Shown here: positions 16,666 to 25,024 of the stretch, piece after piece | Position numbering within the stretch: position 1 is the stretch's first letter | Layout: each line of letters starts with the position of its first letter | Assembly: GCF_018278905.1 (NCBI RefSeq) | Contig: NZ_CP046600.1 | Location: 62,001-126,000 of the forward strand | DNA length: 64,000 bases | Direction of reading: 5' to 3' | DNA from: Mycobacterium spongiae | GTDB lineage: Bacteria > Actinomycetota > Actinomycetes > Mycobacteriales > Mycobacteriaceae | The notes under the pieces: generated by a model | The model's database searches: none | Told to the model about the DNA's origin: nothing | Seen by the model: the letters and a program-made list of their open reading frames with translations, nothing else | Position numbers and translations under genes: made by a program

Positions 16666-18760
16666 TGCGGGCACACTCCGCAGCTTCCGTGGTGCCCCAG
16701 ACGATGTGCCAGGCCTTCACGGTGTGCAGCCAGTTCTTGAATACCGCGGCGTCGGGGTCGGGCGGCAAAAGAAAGAGCAGGCGCAACCTTCCCTCGTGAT
16801 ACAGCGGCGTGAGCAGGCGGCCATCCACTGGAACCACTGCGGTGCCGCCTTCCAGGCCCGTTATTGCCGTTGGCAGGGCCTGCGCCAGCACGCCCGGTTC
16901 GAGACTGCGCATGTCCCGTGAGCCTTCGTGTGTTTCCAGATCGAAGACGATGCCGTCGGCAAAAAGCGCGCGAAATTCGGAGCTCAGGGTTTCCAGGCTG
17001 TCCGGCCGCACCAATGCGTCGTCGACGGGCTGAATCCATTCGTCGGCGATGAGCCGGTCAAGTGCATCGCGTCCGTTGGTCATCACCGCCGGCAGAAAGT
17101 TGCCGTGGTTCGCGGTGCCACCGGTGATCGCTTGAAGCGTCAGATGCGGCTGTTGCTCGGTATCACGGTTCGCGGATCGCTCATAGTAGATGAGCGCCGT
17201 CGGCGTCCGGAATGCGAAATGTCCCTTGTCCCCGAACTTTTGCCGCATCAACGTCATCGTGGCGGATCTCTGCTTGGGCGTGATTGATTCCGCGATCGTG
17301 ATGCAACCGACACGCACCGGTCCCGGCTCTCGAGCGAGTTCGCGTATCCAGTCGCCCAGTGGCAGCAATGTGGGGACCGGGGGCTGTCGGCGGTCGTGAA
17401 AGTGCTGCAGGTTGATCAGAACGATAAGTTGCGTAATCATCGCGGCCGTGATCTCGAGGAGGTCGGAGGCGGGATTGCTGTCGATCCAGACCAGCCCCAA
17501 CAACGCGATCAAGAACGCGAAGGATCCAAGGTGCGCGCCGAAACGACCTTCAGCGAACAAGCGGATCTGGTAGATGCCGATCGCGCTGCGGACGACAAAG
17601 AGCGGCAGCAGCGCGAGCAGGAAGCTAAGTGGTATGTCGTGCAGGACAAACAGCCCGAGCGCGGCAGCAAGAGACCAAAAGTACACTGCGATGACCGGCG
17701 CCATCCACAGGTTCCGGTGAAAGAAGAAGATGCGAAATTCACTAAGGGCCGGGAGGCCGCGCAGACGGACGAAATCGAAATAGAACAGCCCCGCGGCCTC
17801 GTATGTGCCCCTAAATAACGGCAGGACCAGATAGAAGAACTGGAAGGCATCGACGTGCCGCCAGGCTGCGGCGCCAGCGGTGAGGTCGAAGGACCGGGCG
17901 CTCGTCCCATATACGCCAACAAGCGCGAGAACGAGAATGCCGTCGAACCGCAGCGCGAATCCCGACAGCGTGGTCTGCAACCCCAGCCAGGGCGGGATCT
18001 TCGGAAGCAACCGCCAAAAGGCCCAAAAGTGATGGGTGGGTGGCTCGAATCTCGGCCACAGTCCGGTCAGCCGATAGACCTCGAGCGTGTAGTGCACGGT
18101 GATCGAGATGCCGATCGCATTCGCCGCGATGATCGCAATGATGATTGCGGCCGTCGGATACAAATAAGAGCCAACGCTGAGCACCCCGAGCTGCGCGAGG
18201 GTCGGCGCGAACATTGACCAAATGGGTCGGTAAACGCGCCGCGTGGCGTATACACCGGAGTGAATCACCTTGACCGGGAAACCAATCGCAACCTCGAGGA
18301 CGATCAAGAACGCGTACACGTGGCCGACCGGATTGTGGCCGGAGGGCTGTAGGACCGCCAGCCCGACGCCGCCGACGATCGTCAGCATCACGGCCGCGAT
18401 CACCGCGAGGACCAGCCAGCGGCCGATTTCGTGCTCGGCCGCGTCCCGTTCCCCGGCCTGGGAGAACGCTCTGAGCCGCTCCCGCATGACCTCGAGAAGC
18501 CCCCACCATCCGCCGCCGACGACCAGGCTGCCGATCCGTAGCACCATGACGGTAAAGGCCGCTGTTCCGCCGAGGGTGGAGATAAGAATCAGGAACTCTA
18601 TGACGTGCACGGCGAATCGCGCCGTGGCGAGCAGCAGCGAGAACCGCAGGCGATAGCGAAAGTACGCACCGATCCTGCCGGTGAGCAGGCTGGTGTACAG
18701 GGAGACCGCGCGATTTTCCCGGCGCCCGGTGTGCTCGAACCAGCGGTCGATATCGTTCAC
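16658..18760 (-). CDS. Polytopic membrane protein with soluble C-terminal domain, partner of RT
   Basis: The 700-residue product has about 12 hydrophobic segments in residues 35-460, patterned like a flippase of the MATE/polysaccharide-exporter type (paired helices, YFRYRLRFSLLL near the start). A soluble domain of about 240 residues (460-700) follows. That tail has alternating strand/helix composition, with RVGCITIAES, GHFAFRTPTALIYYE and an AITGLEGGTAVVPV segment, but no family is recognised. GTG is taken as the start. It is the first gene of a two-gene unit with the reverse transcriptase, overlapping it by 8 bp, and lies only 32 bp from the divergent RNase T2 start. The function is unknown; a membrane effector or sensor for the RT is an inference from linkage. 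Confidence 0.8.
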   Translation of the reverse strand: MNDIDRWFEHTGRRENRAVSLYTSLLTGRIGAYFRYRLRFSLLLATARFAVHVIEFLILISTLGGTAAFTVMVLRIGSLVVGGGWWGLLEVMRERLRAFSQAGERDAAEHEIGRWLVLAVIAAVMLTIVGGVGLAVLQPSGHNPVGHVYAFLIVLEVAIGFPVKVIHSGVYATRRVYRPIWSMFAPTLAQLGVLSVGSYLYPTAAIIIAIIAANAIGISITVHYTLEVYRLTGLWPRFEPPTHHFWAFWRLLPKIPPWLGLQTTLSGFALRFDGILVLALVGVYGTSARSFDLTAGAAAWRHVDAFQFFYLVLPLFRGTYEAAGLFYFDFVRLRGLPALSEFRIFFFHRNLWMAPVIAVYFWSLAAALGLFVLHDIPLSFLLALLPLFVVRSAIGIYQIRLFAEGRFGAHLGSFAFLIALLGLVWIDSNPASDLLEITAAMITQLIVLINLQHFHDRRQPPVPTLLPLGDWIRELAREPGPVRVGCITIAESITPKQRSATMTLMRQKFGDKGHFAFRTPTALIYYERSANRDTEQQPHLTLQAITGGTANHGNFLPAVMTNGRDALDRLIADEWIQPVDDALVRPDSLETLSSEFRALFADGIVFDLETHEGSRDMRSLEPGVLAQALPTAITGLEGGTAVVPVDGRLLTPLYHEGRLRLLFLLPPDPDAAVFKNWLHTVKAWHIVWGTTEAAECARNG

Positions 18761-18792
18761 TGGACAGGTTTTCGGTTCGAGAAGAGTGCACG

Positions 18793-19578
18793 ATGCAACT
18801 GCGGCGAGGAGACGTGGCCGTCGTCTCCGTATCGGCCGGACTGGCGGCGATCGTCGTCGCGGCCGTCGCCTTCAGCTTGCTCATCCTCGATCACTCGCAC
18901 CCCCCCGCGAACGAAGCCGGAACAAGCACCTCGAGCCTGCTCGTAGTGACCTGGGGACCCAGCCTTTGCAAGGTAGACCCGTCCAACTCGGGATGCAGAA
19001 CCGGTCACGTCGGCAAGTTAGGGGAGAGATTGATTCTGCACGGGCTGTGGCCCCAGCCGCCCAGCCAGCAGTTCTGCGGCGTGCCAAAGACCGATAAGGC
19101 CCGTGACCTACGCAACGCCGACATGTCGTCCCTGGATCTGCCGGAGGATTTGCAATCGAAGTTGCAGCCGGTGCTGTCTGACGCCGCCCTCATGGCGCCC
19201 CACGAGTGGTACACGCATGGCACCTGTTCCGGTGTCACACCGGCGGTGTATTTCCGCGACGCCATAACGCTGACCAACCAGGTCAGCAAAATCCTCGATC
19301 CGGTGTTCGCCGAACACCCGCATTTGTCGCTCAACACGGTGCGGCACCGGTTCGACGCCGAGTTTGGCGAGGGGGCGGGCAAGCGTGTCAGCCTCACGTG
19401 TCGCGACGTTGACGGCGAACAGGTCGTCATTTACGAGGTGCATCTGTCGCTTCCTCCGATCGCCGATTTCGGATCTGCCGAGAACACCGAGAACACCGAG
19501 AACACGTTGTCGCTGGGAGACTTGCTCGTCAAAGGCCCAACGATATCCCCCGGATGTCGGCGCGGGCGCGTGCCGTGA
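18793..19578 (+). CDS. Exported or membrane-anchored RNase T2 family ribonuclease
   Basis: The 261-residue product has an N-terminal hydrophobic segment (10-32) acting as signal or anchor, then an RNase T2 domain. Both catalytic signatures are intact: ILHGLWP (His83) and HEWYTHGTC (His137, Glu138, His142), with cysteines placed for disulfides. RNase T2 enzymes cut single-stranded RNA through a 2',3'-cyclic intermediate outside the cytoplasm. Residues around 229-237 contain the tripeptide ENT three times, from a 9-bp direct repeat. The start is 32 bp from the divergent membrane-protein/RT operon, so the promoters must overlap. Its stop overlaps the GTG of a broken TVP38-like gene (GTGA). Confidence 0.92.
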   Translation: MQLRRGDVAVVSVSAGLAAIVVAAVAFSLLILDHSHPPANEAGTSTSSLLVVTWGPSLCKVDPSNSGCRTGHVGKLGERLILHGLWPQPPSQQFCGVPKTDKARDLRNADMSSLDLPEDLQSKLQPVLSDAALMAPHEWYTHGTCSGVTPAVYFRDAITLTNQVSKILDPVFAEHPHLSLNTVRHRFDAEFGEGAGKRVSLTCRDVDGEQVVIYEVHLSLPPIADFGSAENTENTENTLSLGDLLVKGPTISPGCRRGRVP

Positions 19579-19770
19579 GAAATCTCGAGGGCTCGGTCGA
19601 CGGTCGGCGGCGGAACGTCCTGCGACTCGCAGTGTTTGCGGGGTTCTTGCTGGGTTTGTTCTAGCTGGTTGCCGTGGCACGGGTGGTCGACATCGAGGGG
19701 GTCCGTAGCGCCATCGCGGCGACGGGTCCGATCGCGCCGCTGACGTATGTGGTCGTGTCGGCTGCTGCTC
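19575..19770 (+). pseudogene. N-terminal fragment of a TVP38/VTT-domain membrane protein
   Basis: From the GTG at 19575 the frame reads a basic start, LRLAVFAGFLLGLF, a TAG stop, then [20 protein letters not shown] and [13 protein letters not shown]. This is the beginning of a TVP38/SNARE-associated (DedA-like) protein such as the M. tuberculosis homologues. Similarity ends near 19770, where ruvB-derived sequence begins. It was probably once translationally coupled to the RNase T2 gene. Confidence 0.75.
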
Positions 19771-19925
19771 GGCTATTGGATCTCACGGAGGACTTCCAGC
19801 CGTTCGTGGTCCGCGCGGGAATGGTTGCCCGCCTCCCGCGCGGCCGAGTCGCCACCGCGCAGGCCTGGACGCACCTGGGCCTGACGCCACCGGCCGTGGT
19901 CAGCCAGCCGTGCGTGTTCGAGTAG
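19771..19925 (+). pseudogene. 3' fragment of ruvB
   Basis: The last 45 or so residues ([20 protein letters not shown], then [13 protein letters not shown] and a QPCVFE end) match the RuvB winged-helix C-terminus of mycobacteria. The ATPase part is absent. The fragment continues in frame from the TVP38 piece, so the junction near 19770 is a recombination scar. An intact ruvB is presumably elsewhere in the genome. Confidence 0.8.
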
Positions 19926-19946
19926 CGAGCGGGGTGGCGCTTCCAG

Positions 19947-21569
19947 CTATGACGATCCGTTCGCCCCGGGACCGCCAAGAAGTGTTCCGCCGGTGCCCCC
20001 GGTGCCCCCAGTGCCGCCGTTGATGCCGTTGCCGCCGTTGCCACCGTTACCGACCAATGTTGGTTGGGAGGTGCCGTCGATGGTTACCGCGACGTTTCCG
20101 CCGTCGCCGCCGTCGGCAGCCATTGCACCGCTACCGGCATTGCCGCCGTCCCCGCCGTATCCGATGCCGAGGCCGGTGCCAGCGTCGCCGCCAGTGCCAC
20201 CAGTGCCGCCAGTGCCAGCGATGCTCTCGCCGCCGGTGCCGCCGGCGCCTCCTCCCGCTAAACCGACCAAGGCCACAGCACTATCACCGCCATCGCCGCC
20301 GGCGCCGCCGGTGATGCTGCCGAAGCCGCCGAGACCGCCGTCGCCGCCAATGCCCCAACCGTTGAGTGCAGCGCCCAAGCCGCCGGCGCCCCCGGCGCCG
20401 CCGGTGTCACCGGAGCCACCCATTCCGCCGACACCGCCACCTGCCAACACGAACGAAGCGCCCACGCCGCCAGTACCACCGTCACCGCCGGTGCCGCCGC
20501 CACCGGTGGCTGCGCCGCCGGTACCACCGTTGCCAGCCGCAGCGGCGAGGAGGCCGCCGGTTAATCCGCCGGCACCTCCGGCGCCGCCTTGGGTTGTGCC
20601 TGCTCCGCCCGCGCCGCCGTCACCGCCGCCAGCCAGGAGCGGGCTGTTTGCTTGGCCGCCGGCACCTCCGGCGCCGCCTTCGGTGGTGCCTGTTCCGCCC
20701 GCGCCGCCGTCACCGCCGCCAGCCATGAGGTAGCCGCTTCCGACGCCGCCGGTGCCGCCGTCGCCGCCGGTCACGCCCGACCCGCCGGCCCCGCCGTTAC
20801 CGCCGAAGCCCCAGAGCAGGCCGTCGGTGCTTCCACCGGCGCCGCCCGTGCCGCCGGTTGCCAGCGCCGAGCCGCCGCCGGCGCCGCCCTGGCCGCCGAA
20901 GCCGAAGAATGGGGCGGCGCCGCCGGCCCCACCAAGGCCACCTGTCTCGCCGGCACCTGTCACCGATCCGCCAATGCCGCCGGTGCCGCCGTGGCCGATC
21001 AGCCACCCACCACGGCCGCCCGCCCCGCCGGTCCCACCGTCAAATCCGCTCCCGCCGGCCCCGCCGTTGCCGATCAGGCCGGCTTCACCGCCACTACCGC
21101 CGTTGGCGGTGGCCCCGCTGGTGAAGCTAAATCCGTTGCCGCCGTTGCCGAACAACAAGCCGCCGGCGCCGCCGTTGGGGCTTGCCGCCGTCCCGTTGGC
21201 ACCATTGCCGATGAGCGGGCGTCCGAACAACGCCATAGTGGGTGCATTGATCACTCCCAACACACTGCTTTCCACCGCCTGCGCGGCATTGGCCGCCTCT
21301 GCGCTGGCGTACGCGCTTCCGGAGGCGGTCAACGTTTGCACAAGAGTCTGATGGAACGCCGCAGCCTGAGCGCTGAGCGCCTGGTACTGCTGGCCGTGAC
21401 TCGAAAACAGTGCCGCAACAGCCGCCGACACCTCGTCGGCACCGGCGGCCACCACCCCGGTCGTCGATGCTGCTGCTGCCGCGTTTGCCTCACTCAGTGA
21501 GGCGCCAATGGATTCAATACTTCCGGCCGCCGTCGCCAGCATCTCCGGAGCCGCGATCACAAACGACAT
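19947..21569 (-). CDS. PE_PGRS family protein
   Basis: The 540-residue product has a PE domain (about 1-95) starting [18 protein letters not shown] and including YASAE, which fits the YxxxD/E type VII secretion signal. A linker GRPLIGNG leads to a PGRS region of GGAGG/GGNGG repeats. PE_PGRS proteins are ESX-5-dependent surface or secreted proteins. The ATG at 21569 is used because the PE domain begins there. This copy is unlike the 43-63 kb array: its PGRS has a different repeat pattern ([20 protein letters not shown], seen about three times) and no AADGRDDN element. Confidence 0.92.
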   Translation of the reverse strand: MSFVIAAPEMLATAAGSIESIGASLSEANAAAAASTTGVVAAGADEVSAAVAALFSSHGQQYQALSAQAAAFHQTLVQTLTASGSAYASAEAANAAQAVESSVLGVINAPTMALFGRPLIGNGANGTAASPNGGAGGLLFGNGGNGFSFTSGATANGGSGGEAGLIGNGGAGGSGFDGGTGGAGGRGGWLIGHGGTGGIGGSVTGAGETGGLGGAGGAAPFFGFGGQGGAGGGSALATGGTGGAGGSTDGLLWGFGGNGGAGGSGVTGGDGGTGGVGSGYLMAGGGDGGAGGTGTTEGGAGGAGGQANSPLLAGGGDGGAGGAGTTQGGAGGAGGLTGGLLAAAAGNGGTGGAATGGGGTGGDGGTGGVGASFVLAGGGVGGMGGSGDTGGAGGAGGLGAALNGWGIGGDGGLGGFGSITGGAGGDGGDSAVALVGLAGGGAGGTGGESIAGTGGTGGTGGDAGTGLGIGYGGDGGNAGSGAMAADGGDGGNVAVTIDGTSQPTLVGNGGNGGNGINGGTGGTGGTGGTLLGGPGANGSS

Positions 21570-22850
21570 CAAAATCCCCAATTCGCTGTTACGTCCGTCA
21601 TGTGCGTTCGGCGGCAGTCTGCCAGCGAAAGTTCCGAGCTTGCAACGAGTCGATGGTTGCTAGCTGAGCGCCGGGGCGTGCGCCTTTCTCAACGCGGTAC
21701 TCCTGATCTGCGATTTTGTGCGGCAGCCCGATCTCATGGTGAGAAAATATGAATTCACTATGGGACGTGCGGCGGTCGGTCTGAGAGAGTCCCGCGGCGC
21801 CACGCCTAGAGGTGCGGACTCCGCGTGCAGGCACTGCGGATCATGTACGGCGCTGGAGGAGCGCATGCTCTCCGACCGGCAAGCCGCGCGCAGTCGATGC
21901 GGGAGGGTTTCGCGAACAGCTCAAGAGTGAGGTGCAGGCGGTCACCGGTCGGATTCCGTCTCGGGTGGGCGCAACCGTGTGGATGGCCCGTGATCTGGTC
22001 AACGATGACCGCTACTCGTCGTGCTCGGTAGGCCCGTACGTGGGCACCGCCGCCACGAGGCAGTTGAGTTGGGCAACATCGGTGCCGCGCTTGCGAAAGC
22101 GGCGCGCTACGCCGATGCCACTGCTACGGGACGCGATTGCCATCAGTCGCGATTTAGACGACAAGCCCGAAATCACCAGCGAAGGTAAGAATCTCGGTGC
22201 AGTTCTCGGGCGCTTGGGCCGCGTTGAGAACAATCAGACGTACCTGGTGGAAGCGATTGAGGCGCTTCAGGAGGCGGCCGAGATCTATAGGGAGCGAGGC
22301 AATGTGTCGGGCTCGCCGCGACTTGGCCGATGTCGCCGTAGGCGGTGGCCTATAGGAGGTACGCCTGATGCACCGCACGATCTCACGGACCAGATCCGCT
22401 GCCCGAGTAGGGTCGACATAGTGCGACTCGCTATGACTGTTGAACCGGAACGTTTTTCAGCTCATCGACTTGAGCCCAATCAATCGATACCAGCTGCTGT
22501 CCTCGAGCAACCGTTGTATGCCGTGTTTCGTTCACGCGAAGAGCCCTACGCGAAGCCGCCTTCGAGGTCAAATGTCTCCCTGCTGCGCTCAGTTGACCGC
22601 CGCCGCTCACGGCATCAAACCTGAATCGCTCCGGCTTGTCCGTAGACTTTGATGTGTCCCGGGTTGCGTGGAGTCGGTTGCTTGACTTTGGTCACGACGC
22701 CCCACGAAGGAGCCGTGTCGGTCCGAGGGCTTATCCCGTGTTGAGATGCTGATGGCACGCGCGGCGATCAAGGGTCTGCTGGGTAACGACATCGTGCGCC
22801 GCGGGGCGCTGTTTGATCGCGCGGTGGTAAGAGACCACCATGTTCCCGCC
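21570..22850. other. Intergenic region with gene remnants
   Basis: About 1.3 kb between the PE_PGRS and DUF5313 genes. A TPR remnant lies at about 22040-22318. The rest shows only short frames without recognisable families. The 5' part is the upstream region of the PE_PGRS gene. Confidence 0.5.
22040..22318 (+). pseudogene. Frameshifted tetratricopeptide-repeat remnant
   Basis: One frame reads HEAVELGNIGAALAKAARYA and, after a shift near 22110-22140, another reads DAIAISRDLDDKPE, NLGAVLGRLGR and EAIEALQEAAEIYRERGN. Together these look like two TPR units of the kind found at the end of NB-ARC/AfsR-type proteins. No start, partner domain or intact frame is visible. Confidence 0.5.
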
Positions 22851-23255
22851 CTAGCTGCCGGCGGTGGGCCGGTATCTGGATTCGTACTTGCGCTGCTTGT
22901 CGGCGGTGGCCTTGCTGTGCGCCTCGGCCATCACCCGTTTGAAGGTGCCGGACGGAAACCCGTGTTTAGTGAGCCGGTATTCGGCGTACTGGTCGATGTA
23001 GGACAGGGAATAGATCACCCCGAGGAGGAATCCACCGAGGGCGGCGGTCCAGACGATCCAGTTGGTGCCCATCAGCAGCAGACCGACGACGACGAACGGC
23101 GCGAGCACCGCGGTGGTCCGTGAGACTTGTCGTACCCACCGGCTCGACGCGGTGAGGTCGTGCAGCACCCACGGGTGATAACGCCCGGGCAGCGTGCCTC
23201 CGTACGCGTAGTGGAACCAACGAATCGGGTCAGGACGCCTTGGTTTCTTGCTCAT
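22851..23255 (-). CDS. DUF5313 family membrane protein
   Basis: The 134-residue product begins MSKKPRRPDPIRWFHYAYGG and contains LPGRYHPWVLHDLT, the conserved start of the actinobacterial DUF5313 family. Two transmembrane helices (about 50-90) and a basic C-terminal tail follow. ATG 23255 is preferred over an upstream alternative because conservation starts there. It lies 74 bp after the MarR gene on the same strand and may be co-transcribed. The function is unknown. Confidence 0.8.
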   Translation of the reverse strand: MSKKPRRPDPIRWFHYAYGGTLPGRYHPWVLHDLTASSRWVRQVSRTTAVLAPFVVVGLLLMGTNWIVWTAALGGFLLGVIYSLSYIDQYAEYRLTKHGFPSGTFKRVMAEAHSKATADKQRKYESRYRPTAGS

Positions 23256-23329
23256 GGGAGTGTCTCGCTTCTGATCTCGTCGCGGCTTTACGGACAGTTC
23301 TGGGTGTGCGACCGCGCTCACTGGGTTTC

Positions 23330-23821
23330 CTATGGTGCCTGGAGTGCCCCGGCGGCCAGCGCGGCAGCGTTGACCCTGGTCAGCACGTCTCGCAGTCGTT
23401 CGAGTTCGGCCAGGTCGACTCCGAGCCGTTCGACCACCGCGAGGGGGACGGCGAGCGCCTGTTCCCGCAGGGCGATTCCGGCGTTGGTGAGGGTCACGTC
23501 AGTGGCGCGTTCGTCGGCGGTGCTGCGGCGCCTGACCACCAGGTCCATCGCTTCCAGGCGTTTCAGCATCGGTGAGAGGGTCGCCGAATCCATCTGCAGG
23601 GTCGATGCGATCTGCTTGACCGACATTGGCTGGCTCGCATCGCTGGACCGGTGGTGATCCCACAGAGTCAACATCACCAGGTATTGCGGATGGGTCAGGC
23701 CGAGGGGCTCCAGCAGGGGCCGGTATACGGCCAGCACCGCGCGGTTGGTGATTGCGAGCGCGAAGCACACCTGCTGTTCCAGGGCGAGCGGATCGACATC
23801 CACGGCATTCGATGTGGGCAC
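23330..23821 (-). CDS. MarR-family regulator, OhrR-like
   Basis: The 163-residue winged-helix repressor has QVCFALAITNRAV near the N-terminus. Cys19 in this setting matches the peroxide-sensing cysteine of OhrR. The DNA-binding part is VKQIASTLQMDSATLSPMLK with the wing RRRSTADERATDV. OhrR proteins repress an organic-hydroperoxide reductase (ohr) until Cys oxidation, but no ohr gene is adjacent here. The target may be itself plus the DUF5313 gene. An inverted repeat at 23831-23851, directly upstream, is a plausible operator. Confidence 0.87.
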   Translation of the reverse strand: MPTSNAVDVDPLALEQQVCFALAITNRAVLAVYRPLLEPLGLTHPQYLVMLTLWDHHRSSDASQPMSVKQIASTLQMDSATLSPMLKRLEAMDLVVRRRSTADERATDVTLTNAGIALREQALAVPLAVVERLGVDLAELERLRDVLTRVNAAALAAGALQAP

Positions 23822-23830
23822 GATCTAACT

Positions 23831-23851
23831 GTACCCTAATAGCTAGGGCAC
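23831..23851. promoter_or_regulatory. Putative operator of the OhrR-like regulator
   Basis: GTACCCTA and TAGGGCAC form an imperfect dyad (CCCTA/TAGGG arms, 5-bp spacer) 10 bp upstream of the marR start. The position suggests autoregulation. Confidence 0.5.
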
Positions 23852-23972
23852 AATCTAATTAGTGGGGGAGGTCACGGTCCAGCTGAGATATCAGTCGAGC
23901 GAGAGGTTCCCGCAGCTTTCCCGTTTTTCCGCCGAAATGCCCGCCGAGTCAGGTTCGCGGGCGCCGGCTTGG

Positions 23973-25013
23973 TCATCGGCCCGCCTTGTAGGCGATGGCG
24001 TAGGCCAGCTTCCCGGGCTTGGCGGAGTCCACCGGCTGTCCCAACCCATCGAAGGCCTGTTGCCCGAAAGAATCCATCTTGCCGAGGTCAGCAGCGGTGC
24101 GCTCGGCGGCGATCACGGTGTCGGGCGGCAGGGCGACGATCGCCCGGGCGAAATTGCCGACAAGGCTGAGGTAGGAAGCCAGTTGATCAAGGTCGAAGGA
24201 TTGCAGCGAAAGCTTCGGGTCGGTCTGCTCGCGCAGCCAATGACCCCAGTAGAACTCCTGGAACTCCGGGCGGTCATCGTCCGGGATGAAGCCGACGTCG
24301 CGGACGAAGTACAGCGCGCCGCGATACCGGTCGTTGGCGAACTGCTTGAGCCCCAGTCCGATCGGCAGTTGATCGGGCGTGATGGGCTTGCCGTGGGCGT
24401 CGCGCAGCCAGGTCCAGCCGCGGGACTGCATCTCGTCCCAGAAGGCTTCGGGTTCCAGCGACGAGAGGTTACCGGTGACCTTCAGCCGCACCCCGATGCC
24501 GGGGCCGCCACCGGGCGCCTCCCAGAACGAGGTCAGCGTGTGGTGGCCGTCGGTGAGGTAGGGCTGGCCGCCCGGGCCGATCACGACGGTCTTCATTGGG
24601 GCCGTGGACTCCGCGGTCTCCGATCCACGTGCGGTCTGGCAACGAAACGACGTCGGGGCGGCGAGGGTAGCGCCCTGGTCGGCCTCGGCCAACCCATCCT
24701 GCCCGTTGGTGACACACCACTGGTCGAGCAGTTGGTCGGCCGCGCCGGCGCCGAGGGTGTAGCGGCCTAGGCGGTAGTACACCTCGTCGTAACCCAGCGA
24801 CGGCTGGGTGGGGCGCAGTTCGCCGAGGGTGACCTCGAGCAGATCGCCTTCTTCGGCAGCGCAGTACCGGGCGTTCTGCTCAGCACACGGCTCGGACGCT
24901 CCGGAGGGTGTGGCCGCGCCGCTGCGCTCGCCGGAAGGTGCACTGCAGGCCGCCACGGTCAGCGCGACAACAAAAAACCCGGCGGCGACGGTTCGCCGAC
25001 CTATGCCCGCCAT
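23973..25013 (-). CDS. Lipoprotein with ParB-like (ParBc_2) domain
   Basis: The 346-residue product starts with a lipoprotein signal (VALTVAAC, Cys23), then a low-complexity linker and a domain of the ParB-like putative nuclease family. Recognisable pieces are YYRLGRY, PYLTDGHHTLTSFWE and a C-terminal LPPDTVIAAE region. Unlike chromosomal ParB it is exported, so a role in partition is unlikely. The ATG at 25013 has GGGAG 7 bp upstream. The gene follows the HAD lipoprotein gene by 11 bp on the same strand, so the two probably act together outside the membrane. Enzymatic activity is unproven. Confidence 0.8.
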   Translation of the reverse strand: MAGIGRRTVAAGFFVVALTVAACSAPSGERSGAATPSGASEPCAEQNARYCAAEEGDLLEVTLGELRPTQPSLGYDEVYYRLGRYTLGAGAADQLLDQWCVTNGQDGLAEADQGATLAAPTSFRCQTARGSETAESTAPMKTVVIGPGGQPYLTDGHHTLTSFWEAPGGGPGIGVRLKVTGNLSSLEPEAFWDEMQSRGWTWLRDAHGKPITPDQLPIGLGLKQFANDRYRGALYFVRDVGFIPDDDRPEFQEFYWGHWLREQTDPKLSLQSFDLDQLASYLSLVGNFARAIVALPPDTVIAAERTAADLGKMDSFGQQAFDGLGQPVDSAKPGKLAYAIAYKAGR

Positions 25014-25024
25014 GTGATCTCCCG

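Noticed and set aside
22746..22850. Frame starting MLMARAAIKGLLGNDIV
   Set aside because: It begins protein-like but runs into antisense of the DUF5313 gene and matches nothing I recognise.
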